Assembly (NCBI GenBank): GCA_035771165.1
Contig: JAWNZC010000117.1
Span: 1,431,175 to 1,495,174, forward strand
DNA from: Paragorgia papillata
Taxonomy: Eukaryota; Cnidaria; Anthozoa; Scleralcyonacea; Coralliidae
DNA length: 64,000 nt
Direction of reading: 5' to 3'
Part shown: one piece after another, positions 1-11,700 of the stretch
Layout: every line of letters begins with the position of its first letter
Position numbering within the stretch: position 1 is the first letter of the stretch
Translations under genes and position numbers: made by a program
Notes under the pieces: model-generated
Databases searched by the model: none
Seen by the model: the letters and a program-made list of their open reading frames with translations, nothing else
Told to the model about the DNA's origin: nothing

Positions 1-125
1 GGATTCCTGAAAGGAACACTGATTTTGTAAAATTTAAGCATATTGCTGTATGTACGAACTGACCATTGTGCTCTATTGTTTTGGAAGAATGGATAGTCAT
101 TGTTTTGCAATATAGACCCTTTTAA
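1..125. other. Flank with no recognised feature
   Basis: AT-rich sequence left of the first fold-back element. I see no coding signal, repeat or RNA gene here. Confidence 0.5.
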
Positions 126-803
126 GGTGGCTCCATACAGTTTCTAGAAAAATGGAAAATACAAGTTTGAGAGTCCAAAACACGTGCATAAACAATTCGG
201 AAAAAGAATAAAACTAAATGTTATGCATAGTTAAACAGCCTGACAATCAAAAACTGTTACCAAATAAATAGCAACAGTTGTTGCTATGGCAACAATGACG
301 TTTCAAAATGGCTGCCAATTACCCTTTAAACTAATTTAATTCGAGAAAAACTTTGGTGACATCCAATTTTTTTTTCATTAAAAGTTTTCTTAAAGCATGA
401 GTAATCAATAGGCCTATTTTAAAAAAATTCTGTAGATCCAAATTTTTAAAAAATTAACAAACATGATTTTTCCGGGGGGAAAATTATTCGTTCTACAGAA
501 TTTTTTTAAAATCGGTCTATTGATTACTCATACTTCAAGAAAAGTTTTAATGAAAAAACAATTGGGGGTCACCAAAGTTTTTTTCGAATTAAACTAGTTT
601 GAAAGGTAATTGGCAGCCATTTTGAAACGTCATTGTTGCCATAGCAACAACTGTTGCTATTTATTTGGTGACAGTTTTTGATTGTCCAACTGTTTAACTA
701 TGCATAACATTTAGTTTTATTCTTTTTCCGAATTGTTTAATTACGTGTTTTGGACTCTCAAACTTGTATTTTCCATTTTTTTAAGAAACTGTATGGATCC
801 ACC
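126..803. repeat. Large fold-back (inverted repeat) element flanked by TTAA
   Basis: The two halves are reverse complements over about 300 bp each (roughly 126-440 and 475-803), with a short unpaired centre. The ends read GGTGGCTCCATACAGTTTC and its near-complement. TTAA occurs immediately outside both ends (122-125 and 804-807), as expected for a target duplication of a piggyBac-type element, although the TTAA could equally be the outer part of the inverted repeat. There is no transposase ORF, so this is a non-autonomous, MITE-like element. Confidence 0.85.
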
Positions 804-807
804 TTAA

Positions 808-1383
808 TAAGTATTGAATACATAATTTTCACGCTATGACATCAATTTCTTTTCAGTTTTTCTTTTGAATTCTTTTCAATTTCGTTTATTGTCTTAGCTT
901 TTGTATATTTTCAATAGAATTCAAAGAGCTGAAAATGATGTCAATGGTGGAAAATGATGTACTCTTCACTTATTACAAGGCTCTATACTCTGCCATTGTT
1001 CTATGGCACAATGGCCAAGTTCAAGCAGCCTGTTTCGCATTGGTAGCCTGCACAATCAGCCACATACAGTACATGTATTTTGTGTTCAAACTATACACTG
1101 CTGATTTCACAGGCTATCTCATCTCTGTAAATCTCTTCAGTCTGTTGTGTAAATAATTGCTTGCACCTCACAGGAGTTGAGAGATACTCTATAGTTGGTT
1201 ATAGTAATGAAAACTGTACATTCAAGGTTTTGTTCAGTGAAGCAAGGTCTATAATTTAATAATATACATTACTACCGTATCAGTATCACAGTTGCTTGCA
1301 CCTAAGTGGAAACACCACCCGTCAAAACGTGTTCTATGTCAACATCAAACATAAAAGTTTTCCTTGGAAGCATGTTATATTTA
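808..1383. other. Intergenic stretch without a supportable gene
   Basis: A 73-codon plus-strand ORF at 935-1156 is the only open frame of note. It is hydrophobic, matches no family I know and has no splice context, so I do not call it a gene. It would lie beyond the 3' end of the minus-strand PH gene. Confidence 0.4.
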
Positions 1384-1504
1384 ACAAATAGATTCCATTT
1401 TGCCGTTGTCTGTTCAGTTACAGATGCGCAGATGATGTCACAACGGATGACGTCCTGTGTGCATCTATAACTGAACAGACAACAAAAAAATGGAATCTAT
1501 TTGT
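1384..1504. repeat. Short inverted-repeat element (MITE-like)
   Basis: The first 37 bases (ACAAATAGATTCCATTTT, then TGTCTGTTCAG) return as the reverse complement at 1468-1504. About 45 bp of unpaired sequence lies between the arms. The element is non-coding. Confidence 0.8.
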
Positions 1505-1530
1505 TTTATACAATAAAAATATAAAAGGTT

Positions 1531-1536
1531 TTTATT
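1531..1536 (-). terminator. Candidate poly(A) signal AATAAA for the PH-domain gene
   Basis: AATAAA reads on the minus strand about 410 bases after the stop codon of the PH-domain gene. No cDNA evidence is available, and AATAAA is common in AT-rich DNA. Confidence 0.3.
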
Positions 1537-1750
1537 GAAACTCTTCCCAGATTTTGGGGCATGAAGAAAGAAATAAGCAAGTCAGCTGATGTGATCTGAC
1601 GTGACCATGTGTCTGTCCTCTAATAGATCATGGGCAACAACCAATGAAAACACGCATAGCAACCAGGGTATTGTATAATTCCCTTCGACACATACATGTT
1701 TATTGCCCTTAGCCAATCACGGCTTGCCAATCCCATGGTGTTGATTTTAG

Positions 1751-1850
1751 TGGAAATGGTCGCTAGGGACACTGTTGCTATGGAAACAGTTCCTAGGGAC
1801 GCTGTTGCTATGTAAATGGTTGCTAGGGACGCCATCGCTATGGAAATGGT
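1751..1850. repeat. 30-bp minisatellite, about 3.3 copies
   Basis: Three full units and one partial unit of tggaaatggt / tgctagggac / gctgttgcta, diverged at several positions. It lies in the probable 3'UTR of the minus-strand PH-domain gene. On the minus strand it leaves an open frame with a 10-residue period, which explains a spurious 71-codon ORF there. Confidence 0.85.
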
Positions 1851-1946
1851 TTTGGAATCAATGTTTTGATGGGCAGTGTTTCCACTTATAGGTGCAAACG
1901 GATTTCCACCTTCAGCAAGAAAGCTTTGCGTGTGAAAAATCTTTCC

Positions 1947-2935
1947 CTACTGAATCACACAAGCTTGTGATCCTCCTGAATTTTGCTGTCCAATGCTCTT
2001 TGCTAAACATATAGCTTGCATCCATTCTTGAAGGTCTGTTTCAGTTTCAGCACAAACAAAATGTCTCCTTTGTGTTTCCTTTGGCCTAAGGCAGAAGGTG
2101 TTGGCCTTGCTTTTGATTTCACACACAGTGATTTCACAGGAGTCCAAAGCAATGCTTTTTGGTGTATCCTACAAATTTAAAGTTAAACCAGGTGAATTTA
2201 GCTGTGTCAAAAGGGAGATCATGTAGGATTGGGACATATTTGTACATCTGCTTTTGTACATTGTTGAACATCTGTTGCACAATGTAGCTTCTGTAATTTT
2301 AGCCAAAATTCGGAGTTTATTTTTGTGAGAATATTTATTTATTTTGCCCACATTCAAAGTAATGTTTCTATCATTAATTCTATAAATTATTGGAACTTGT
2401 TACAGTGAACAGCTGTGTATTCGATATTTGTCTGTAAAAAAAGTACACTTAAGACAAGAAAAAAATATAAAGCGCCAAAGGACTTAATAATTTATTACCG
2501 ATAAACCACAAACCAAATATCAGACAAATGCTCCCACAGACTGCTGCTGCACTGCTGATCAAATTAATATGTAAACTGCATCGAAAACATGAGTTTTGTA
2601 CAATCTTTTGCCGAAATATGTCATTTCAAATGAAATAGAACTATTTTGGTTTATCTCAAGTATTTTACTGTCCGCTATAACGGGAAACGGAGGCGAAAAC
2701 AACTTGGTTGTTATTTGTAAACAAATCGGAGGTACCAACGCTTGTTGACTCTTACGTCTGGGGCATTTCCGTAGAAGACGGTCGTTTCTTTAAGGAAGAA
2801 CCATTTCTTTTTCCACTTTCTGGACATTTTACTTCTTTTTAATAACCATCCTGATTTCGTTGTTGGCGGGATTGCTTCGGGCTGTGGCTCTATTTGATTT
2901 GTAGTAGAAGCTTGTTCTTCGTCGTTGTCGGCCAT
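1947..2935 (-). CDS. Small PH-domain protein with C-terminal CaaX box (2 exons)
   Basis: I read two exons on the minus strand: 2935-2756 and 2168-1947, joined in phase 0 (donor GAC|GTAAGA, acceptor TGTAG|GAT). The product is 133 aa. Residues 1-26 are acidic and polar. A pleckstrin-homology domain covers about residues 27-120: KSGWLLKRSK and KWKKKWFFLK form the first strands, and DLQEWMQAI carries the invariant tryptophan of the C-terminal helix. The protein ends CVIQ, a CaaX box whose final Gln favours farnesylation. A role at membranes is therefore likely, by lipid binding plus prenylation. I chose the ATG at 2935 because an upstream in-frame codon at 2947 is TTG. The protein is little more than a PH domain and I cannot name a specific orthologue. 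It is head to head with the FEZ gene. Confidence 0.85.
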
Positions 2936-2984
2936 ATTGAATTTCAATTTGAAACCAAAAACCTCGTGGGCTCAATTCTCTGTT
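2936..2984. promoter_or_regulatory. Bidirectional start region between PH and FEZ genes
   Basis: Only 49 bases separate the start codons of the divergent genes (ATG at 2935 on minus, ATG at 2985 on plus). The promoters must overlap each other or the opposite 5'UTR or first exon. No TATA box is visible. Confidence 0.6.
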
Positions 2985-5900
2985 ATGGCGGACGATGGTG
3001 AAGATGACGACGAATGGCTTGGCTATTCTTCATGTACAGACGGAAAAAATGAGTCTTTTCGTCCAGCTAGCGGGCAAGAACAAGAAGAAAGCCCCGCGGA
3101 AGAGTCTCAGGGCGATATCAGTGATGCAGAAAGACTCGAAAAGATACGCGAGGTGTTGAAAAGTTCGCTATGTGACACTACCTGCAGTGCTCCTCGCCCT
3201 TCGCCGTCGTCTTGTACGCTGGAAATGTCTAGTGTTTTGCAGATTAATGAACCCTGTGAGCATTGGTAAGTGTTTCTGTGGCTTTTGAGAGAACGAAAAT
3301 ATATCATGAAACAAGCAACGGCTTTTGAAACCGTTGTTTTGATTTGTCTTAGGGTCTGGTTAAAGCTTCTGTCCAAGCTGAACTCCATTCGACAGACGAA
3401 GTGGAATGGTTCTTTTATGGAAGGATATTATCACGAGTGTTTAAAGATTTCGAAGAATGCGGTAAGCTGAATGTCTCTCCAAAGGACATTGGATTCACGT
3501 TCTGAAAATATAATTTATATACTTTAATTACTTAAGTATATTAATATACTTTAATATACTATATTGAATAGTTTTAATATTTTAAATATAAATGACATAA
3601 ATTTTTGGAAGTGTCTCTCCAGCTGGCCAGCTCCACCAAAGGCTATTAAAGGCTTAGTTGCCAGCTGAAAGTTCAGGGGGGGGGCACTTCTGACAAGTGG
3701 CTTTTACAAGGTAAATAGCCAGCATATTCTGAATCTAGAATTCATGATTATCATTAATTGTCAACTGGCCTAAAATTAATGATAATTGTGAATTTTATAG
3801 GAATTGAAAACCAACCCCCACCTCTAAACCTGACCCTAAACCTAACCACAACCTCCAGCAACTCAACCACAACCCCCTGGTGGCCGTAAAGCTAACCACA
3901 ACCCTCTGGGAAGAAAGGAGGATATGTTCTGGTAGGAACATCTGGTAGGAGGATATGTTGAAATAGCAAGGTGCAATGCAAGTTTGTAGCCAGGGGAGTG
4001 GTGAGAGTGAAAACCCTGGGTATGAGGTTGGTGCTAATGCACTTTCGCACCTCAACCTTTCGAACAACAAGGGGTTTGGGGGAAGGGTTAGATGCAAAAG
4101 TGTATTTGGGCTGAAAGGAATGACAGTGAAGCATGTTCACCTTGTGAATATTTTTAGGGGGTGGCAAAAGTGGTATGGAATGAGACAAATTTAGTTTAAT
4201 TCTAGATAGAAGTTATGTGACGGTTGTTTTCATTTATAATGTTTAGAATCCAAAGGAATCTCCTCAAATATCCTCAGACAATTTTACAAAAAACTTGTTT
4301 CATTTTCATGGCATGAAGACCTATTCAAGTTTATCGGATAAAGAAGATTTATATGATGGAACCAATGAAAACACCAGGACATCTAAATCTCACGCTGAGT
4401 CAGAGAATGGATTTGTAAATAAAGATGGACTAGATAGGAAAGACAAGTTAAGTTCATTGAACTCAACTGGTGAATTAAGAGATGAAATGTCTCCTAAATC
4501 TGATAATACTTTTGAAGATTTTGGTGCAGAATTAGAATGGTCTGATAATGATGTTAAAAATGAAACAGTAGAAAGCAAATTGTCATCAACATCGGAATTT
4601 GATGAGAATGAAGCAGCAGCAGGTAAAAGGTTTCTTGTGAGATTTACATGTGATGTACCAGTAATGTAGTGAAGAATAACCACCAGGCTCCTCGTTACTG
4701 CACTTCTTTGTAGCTCTAGAAAAATACTGGACTAGATCCCAGGGATTACATGACTGTACTGTGTCTGTACTGTGTCTGTACTATGTCTGTACTGTACTGT
4801 ACTATTCTGTACTGTGTCTGTACTGTGTCTGTACTGTGTCTACTGTAATGTACTGTAAGTGTACTGTACTGTACTGTAATGCACTGCACTGTACTGTAAG
4901 TGTACTGTACTGTACGTGTACTGTAAGTGTAGTGTAAATGCACTGTACAGTACTCTACTCCACTCCACTCCACTCCACTCCACTCCACTCCACTCCACTC
5001 CACTCCACTCTACTCTACTCTACTCTACTCTACTCTACTCTACTCTACCCTACTCTACTCTACTCTAAGTGTAATGTACTGTAATATAAGTGTACTGTAT
5101 GTGTAGTGTATTGTACTACACTGTAAGTATACTGTACTGTACTGTACTGTACAGTACTGTACTGTAAGTGCACAGTACTGTACTGTAAGTGTACTGTACT
5201 ATATTGTATTGTACTGTAAGTGTACTGCACTGTACCAGTTGTACCCAACCTTCTTTTACTCTGTTTAATGATCACTTAGGTCAACTAAATAATTATTTCT
5301 GGTTACTTAATATATGTATATAAGGTTACCCTTTAATTGTGTGTTAAACTTTAGTTAATACATCTTTCATTCTCTTGCAGATTTAGCACGGTTACCTTAT
5401 GAGGAGATTATTCGTCTACGGAATGAACTGATGGACTATACCAAACAGTATTCTGATATTTTAGTGATTGAACTAAAGAACCGTGATAATTATATACGAG
5501 AGAAAGAATTAAAGAATAACTTTATTTCAAGTTTTTTGGCAGTCCAGGCAAAAATAAGAGAAGCCACTTTAGCATCAAGCAAAAAGAAATTTTCTCTACA
5601 ATCAAATCCGTCATCAAACAGTCAGGTGGGTGGAGTGTACAGTAGCATGGGGAACTAGGAAATATTGATGAGCGTAAAATTGGGAGATGTTGGTCAGGAT
5701 GCGCTTCCAAATCAGTGAAAGAGCATGCAGCGTAACATCTTAGAACATAGCGTAATGTCCAAGAACATAGCGTATAACATCTTAGAGCATGCAGCGTAAC
5801 GCCTTAGAACATAGCGTAACTCAGCGTAACGTCTTACCAAGGATAGCGTAGCATCTTACAATGCAGCTTAATGCTTTAATCTAAGGTTGTACAACCAATA

Positions 5901-6723
5901 ACTGGTATCATGCAAATGCTGTTGTTTTATAAATTGTATAAATTATATAAATTTAATAAAATTAATTCTATTTCTATTTTTGCAGTCTTTGACAACTACA
6001 ATACCTTATGAAATTCAAAATGGTGGTCCTAGGCCAGATATTCTAGAAAAATTGATTGAAAGTATGTAAATTTGTTACCCTAGAATTAATTCTTTCATTC
6101 GGTAGAGGAATTAAATGTATTTTCATTTTCTTTTGCAAGTCATGGAAGCAATAAGAACGAACAGTCCCACTGTGCCTACACTTCTGACAAATTATATTTT
6201 AAAAGGTAAATTCTTTGCAATAAAAATATATTATAGTCAAACCGGATGTTCTCTTGCATACGACTTTGCAATATTGATACGCAACATTGCAAATTTGATT
6301 CAATCAGCAACTTGCAAATGCTTTATCACGATTCCTCAACGAGTTGCTTAAAGTATTGGTTTTAAACATCGAACAACACATAAATGTGATGTTATGAACT
6401 TTATGTAGAATTTCACATTATTCAAAGTTTGGCATTTAAAATGATTTTTTTAGGGCAACCCATCGAGGAATCGTGATAAAGCATTTGCAGGTTGCTGATT
6501 GAATCCATCTATCAAAATTACAATGTTGCCTATCAATATTGCAAAGTCATACGCAAGAGAACATCCGGTTTGACTATAATGCATATGTTTGCATGGTGAT
6601 GCAGTAATTGTATTAAAATACAATATAATTACAGTATTTGTTTCCACAAATACTTATATTATAGAAACAAGTTTGAATTTTAAAGAAATGTATTTTATTT
6701 TGATTTCAGTGTTATGTAAATAA
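2985..6723 (+). CDS. fez: FEZ / UNC-76 family protein (fasciculation and elongation protein zeta), 7 exons
   Basis: Exons by splice sites and phase: 2985-3265, 3353-3461, 4247-4622, 5381-5625, 5986-6061, 6140-6205 and 6710-6723, total 388 codons; human FEZ1 is 392 aa. The N-terminal half is acidic and low complexity. Exon 4 encodes the coiled-coil core (EEIIRLRNELMDYTKQYSDI, then EKELKNNFISSFLAVQAKIRE). Exons 5-7 encode the hallmark C-terminus (TTTIPYE..., VPTLLTNYILKVLCK). FEZ proteins are cytoplasmic adaptors that link cargo to kinesin-1 in axonal transport and bind PKC-zeta-like kinases (family knowledge). Exon 2 is uncertain: the frame given is phase-consistent, but another open frame there (TDEVEWFFYGRILSRVFKDF) looks more FEZ-like and joins in phase to an acceptor at 4278. 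Introns hold microsatellites and fold-back elements. Confidence 0.88.
4750..5237. repeat. TACTGTA-type microsatellite with an ACTCC/ACTCT core in FEZ intron 3
   Basis: A degenerate array of gTACTGTAc words flanks a pentanucleotide core, (ACTCC)n turning into (ACTCT)n at about 4954-5060. The repeat keeps several frames open on the minus strand (4746-5003 and 5060-5275), but those ORFs are simple-sequence artefacts. Confidence 0.9.
5705..5875. repeat. Degenerate 20-22 bp minisatellite in FEZ intron 4
   Basis: About 7-8 imperfect copies of AGCGTAACATCTTAGAACAT. A related array occurs in the DDX28-like gene near 9930-10055. Confidence 0.75.
6232..6580. repeat. Inverted-repeat element in FEZ intron 6
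   Basis: Arms of about 120 bp (near 6232-6352 and 6459-6580) are reverse complements. They start TATAGTCAAACCGGATGTTC and meet around a central spacer of about 105 bp. The element is non-coding and MITE-like. Confidence 0.85.
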
Positions 6724-6779
6724 CGGAATGTTTGCACAGATATTGATAATGGTCCAAGGTAAGGTCAGCTTTACTAAAG

Positions 6780-6990
6780 TACACTACTGTAGAATACCAA
6801 AAGTAGTGACCCCCCCAAAAAAGTAGTGGCCCTCCAAAAAATGTAGTGATCCCCTGAAAGTAGCGGTAACTCTGAGATGTAGTAAAAATTTCCTAAAGTA
6901 GCAGCCACCCCCCCCCCCCCCCAAGAAAGTAGCACATGCACCCCCAGTAGCACCCCATGTAAGTAGTGGCCCCCAACAGTGGATAAAATT
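6780..6990. repeat. Degenerate GTAGTGRCCCCC-rich minisatellite
   Basis: Repeated words GTAGTG, GCCCCC and AAAA at 17-25 bp spacing, with a run of about 16 C near 6908-6922. It lies just downstream of the FEZ stop codon, in a probable 3'UTR or intergenic position. Confidence 0.65.
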
Positions 6991-7229
6991 GAAAGGGGGC
7001 CGCTTACTTGTGCCCCTCAAAAACAATGCCCGTTACTGTACTTTTTTGTCATGTTTTCTTTGAATTTCAAATTTTAAATATAAGACACTGATTATACTGT
7101 ATGTTAAAATTTAACATTAGTTTTAATTATTCAATTAGCTATTTCATGATTGGTCCATCCATATATTTATTTTTGGAAACACTGCAGGAAGTCGAACACT
7201 TGCCATGTCATAATAAAGGATTGGATGTA

Positions 7230-7408
7230 CAGTTACTTGTAACTCACTTTTCACCCAAATCTTCGGAAGTTCGCAAGTTCATTGGGAAGTTCAAAGCTGC
7301 TAGGACCAAGCAACCAATCAAATGCGTAGTTCAAAATGAACTTCCCAATGAACTTTGGAACGAACTTCCGTAGATTTGGGTGAAAAGCGAGTTGCAAATG
7401 CCTGTAAC
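7230..7408. repeat. Inverted-repeat element
   Basis: CACTTTTCACCCAAATC and GGAAGTTCGCAAGTTCATTG in the left arm (about 7230-7298) return as reverse complement in the right arm (about 7335-7408). It is a non-coding hairpin; a 90-codon ORF across it is an artefact of the palindrome. Confidence 0.8.
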
Positions 7409-7794
7409 ATTTTATTATTCAACTAATTTAATAAAACAGATACATTGAAATGAGGGAGGCACTAGGATAACCAGTTCTTTTTTCATTACAATGAATACAA
7501 ACTTTCCTCCCAAAATAATAAATAATTGAATATTAACCTAGATTTTTTGTTAAACAATAACTTTTATGTACATACTGTATTTTGGTCTTTTGCAAAAGAA
7601 GTAATATATCAAATTATAATGATCTTTAATAAATTATTTTGTATGCTTTGTAAGTAGGAATAACACAGTAAAAAAAAATTTCTAATACATAGTGTTGATT
7701 TCATATTTTTATGTTTTACGTTGACTGTTGGTACCGGTATATCAAATATATATTAAGCATATTAACTAAATTACACAAAGCAGTATTTTTATAC
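7409..7794. other. AT-rich intergenic sequence, nothing recognised
   Basis: No long open frame, tandem repeat or hairpin was found here. Confidence 0.5.
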
Positions 7795-8237
7795 AAATGT
7801 ATAATTCACGGTACTGCAAAAGATGGCGGCTGTACATTTAATGCTTTGCGACCTCAATTCAGCTTAAATAACAACTAAACATTGTTTATCATGGTTTAAT
7901 TCAAATTTCACGCGGTTTTCTTTGTTATTCATAAGTCTTTATCTCCCATACAAATTGAACTGAATTGCTCATTATAAATGCATGGTCTTTATCTGTATAA
8001 AGCCCAGGAAGTGTACAGATAAAGACAAAACCTTGTGAAATTACGTGCCTCGGGAAGTATGTGGCGTAATGCATCGGTTCTTGGTAATTAACTCTTACAA
8101 AATGAATTAAATAAGCAAGAACTTCATTCCTACCAAAGTTTACCCTTTTAAGAACCAATAAACAATATTTAATGTGCGCAAAGGATTGGGGTTAAATGTA
8201 CAAGACGCCATCTTTTTCGGTACGGTCAATTACTGTA
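7795..8237. repeat. Inverted-repeat element with AAAAGATGGCG ends
   Basis: The left end (near 7795-7850: GGTACTGCAAAAGATGGCG, then TGTACATTTAA) matches the reverse complement of the right end (near 8180-8237). The centre is about 330 bp of non-coding sequence containing a smaller GTACAGATAAAGAC / GTCTTTATCTGTA hairpin around 7981-8016. Confidence 0.75.
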
Positions 8238-8426
8238 TTGCCTTTACGGAAAATTTTGCCCTCAGCCTTTATTGCATTGATTTCACAATGCAGCCCTTAT
8301 TCAGGACTCAGTAGAGGTAGACTTTGCACGCAAACTTTTCCCTGTATGAAACTTCAATTTGGTTGGTATTGTAATGAAATCTACTGCATGTTTGTGCTTG
8401 CCAAAGAATAACAGCAGTTAACAAAC

Positions 8427-8680
8427 TTAACCCATTGCTGCCCAGGCTGTCTGAGGGTTCTCTCTTTGATGAGTAAAACCATGTGGCATTAGACAGAGTA
8501 CAAAAACTAAAGGGGTCATTTTAGCTAGCTTAGACAGGAATGGGTTAATCACTTGCTAACCCATTGCTGCCTAGGATGTCTGAGGGTTCTCTCTTTGACG
8601 AGCAAAATTGTCTGGTGTTAGACAGTTAAAAAATAAAGGGACTGTTTTTTGCTGACTCAGGCAGAAATGGGTTAGCAAGT
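8427..8680. repeat. Two tandem copies of a short inverted-repeat element (TAACCCATTGCTGCC family)
   Basis: Copy 1 (about 8427-8548) and copy 2 (about 8560-8680) share AACCCATTGCTGCC, TGTCTGAGGGTTCTCTCTTT and TTAGACAG, and each ends in the complement AATGGGTTA. The related motif AATGCCAGAYGATTTTA recurs at about 11156, 14704, 14740 and 24088. Confidence 0.75.
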
Positions 8681-8731
8681 TTGTTCATAGTATAAATTTT
8701 ACTGTTTCATTATTAACATTCTGACTTAAGC

Positions 8732-11700
8732 TTATATCTTCTGATGTCTTTTCTGTCTGAAGTTTTTCCAGAGAACACCGTCTTCCAAAGGTATGTTCTT
8801 TTGCATAGATTTCTATAAAAGACAATAAGTAACTTTTATTAAATAAAAAGGAAAGTTTACATCATTCTAATCTAGAGTATCGACAGTCTAAATCACAGGA
8901 AACTATCGTTTCCCCCATAAAAAGTTCTACGTGGGTCTCATGAGCTTTAATTTAGTTCACAGCTCTAGTGGTGGTCTTGATTATTGAAAAGTTTTATAGT
9001 CTAAGTGAAGAAATCGTGTTTCCAGTAATGTAGAAAACCCAATTTGCATCAGTAAAATCTGTCGCTTACCACAAACACAATTTCTCTAGATACGCAAGCG
9101 CTACAAGTATAAATCTTTTCAATAATCAAGACCACCACTAGAGCTATGCAATGAGACCTGTGCAAAACTTTTTATGAAGAAAATACGTAATTTCTCGTGA
9201 TTTAGACTCTCGAGTCACCTGAAACAACGTAAAGAAACAAACCAATCTGTTGCAAACCAACCTTGATGTGCTCCATGATAACAAGTTCTTTATTATGGCT
9301 AAGAAAGCTTGTAAGTTGAGGAGATTCTGATGTGAAGGAATAACCCAATCTTCCAGTCCGTCCAGCACGATGCATGTAATCCATAACACTTGCAGGAAAG
9401 TCAAAGTTAATCACATGAGAAACCTATATTAATTTAAAAAGTTTAAATTGTTTTGTATATAAAGTACTATTTACAATTATATGAGTGTTGTGTCAGAATA
9501 TGCACAAACGCAAGTTATAGGCAAGAGGTTGTATGTCCAATACAACACCAGTGTCACAGGTTGAAATATTGTATAAGTCGCACCGTTGTATAAACCGCAT
9601 TGCCAGTTTTTCGGTAATTCTTCGGAAAAAAACTTAGATAAAACCATACCGTTAAGCCCTAATCAAACGAGAACGCAAGTCCTCGCAAGTTGGCAGTCAC
9701 GCTATCTCAGTCAGCCACTCTGAATGATTTCTCGAAAATATTATGTACCGTGACAAAGTTAAAACTTGTTTAAAACACTCATGAAACCTTTATTTTGTTA
9801 ATTTGGGTGTTCGAACGACCGCCACAGAAATTCTGACTGCCAACTTGCGATGACTTGCATTCTCGTTTGATTACAGCTTTATATATAAACCGCATTTCTA
9901 AACTGGAAGGTCTTACAACCTAGCGATTTATAACGTGGCGTATATACGTTTTATAACGTTGGGTAACATCTTACAACGTAGAGACGTAGAGTACTATCGT
10001 TGAACGTAGTGTAACGTCTTATAACGTAGGGCAGCGTAACGTAACGTCTTAACTCTCGTTGTACATATTTCACTCTGGTTATTGCCAGATGATTTTTCTC
10101 AGTCATCACAGCGAAAATCTACTGACAGTAAAGTGTTTGAGGTTGTGTACCAATATTGTTTAAATAAGTTGGTGTGTATAATGTAGCTGAAAGTTCCACT
10201 CACATTGGTTGTATCTAGCCCTCTTGAAGCAATATCTGTACATACAAGAACTCGAGCCTCCATTTCTTGGAAACTCTTTAGATGTAGTCTACGTTCCTAT
10301 AAGTTTTAAGACAAGCTTTCACATTGCGCATGAGTCTGCACTCACCCTCACTGACTATGAGACTACACTGACTCACTCTCTAACCATTCAATTGAATGGT
10401 TAGAGAGTGCGTGTAGTCTCATACTCAGTAAGATGACTTAAATTGTATTTTCTCTTCAAACCTCACTCAAAACTACCCCCAAAACGCTGGAAACAGCATT
10501 TCCGAGACTTAAGAATTCAAAATTTTATCAGGACACATACCCCCACCCCATGATTTTACAATCCTGGAAACCCATTGTCTAGAATAAAGCTTTCTACCTT
10601 CTTTGGCATATTGCCATTCAACCTGGCATGTGATATTCCTTGCTCTTCCAAGAAATACGAAGTCCAGTCACAACTTTTGGTTGTGTTGCAGAAAACCATT
10701 ATTTGCTTGCTGCACTTTTGTAGTTCACTTGACAATATGTCAACCAAGAGATCTAAAGAATCGTAATAAATACTTTTTGCAAGCATAGCACCAATTAGGA
10801 CTTGTTTACTGCCATTGAACACTTCAATCTACTACCTAATGACTGTAACTTAATAGTTTTAGATCATTGTGTCAACTGGGGCAGTCTAGTAATTCATGGT
10901 TTCAGTTGACACTGGCTTATGAAACACAATTTTACTTGGGCCACCCAAACTTAAGCTAGCCTGGTTTCTCAAATTAGGGATTTTTTTTGAAATTTTGGGG
11001 GATATTTTGAGATTTTTTGAAATTTTTAGGGTTTTTGGATTTTTAAAGGTGTACAAGATTTTTTGGGGTGATTCACCCCTCATCTCAGATTACATTATAC
11101 ATACTCTTTCCTGTCCAAATAATTGGTCTTTACTATTTTTATAATATTCTGGCCAATGCCAGATGATTTTATTTATTGGACTTTCATCGTGTATTATCCT
11201 TCAACTTACGGCTTTTCTTATGCTGTGAAATTTTTACAAACTTTTGTGAGACATGGGGGAGAACCTGGTGAAGGCCTGCGCTGCAGATGTACATATTCTA
11301 AAAGAAGACCAAAATTGAAAAGAAGCTATTAAAGCAACCATTAATTAAAAAGGTAATTAACAAACCTTTATTAATTCACTGCAAGGGTAATCGATTATTT
11401 TCTGACAACATATATGATTGGGTGTTTTGATTGACTAGTTTGCAGTTTGGTGGAGTCCTTGGATGGGGATAAGATTTTACTTACTGGAACTATGCTATCT
11501 ATTATCTTTAGTATCTCTTGTGGGACAGTTGTTGTAACAAAAGTTGCTTGGATCGATGGTATATTGTCTTTCCAAGAAGTGGATATTACCTCAAATTTTA
11601 AATGAAAAAACAATTATTTATAACTTAAAATATGTTGCATCACGTGTGGTTGCATATTGTAGGTTATTATTTTTACATGGTATAATTAAATGACTGCTAT

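Noticed and set aside
935..1156. 73-codon plus-strand ORF
   Set aside because: Hydrophobic and without family motifs, splice context or neighbour support; its length is expected by chance.
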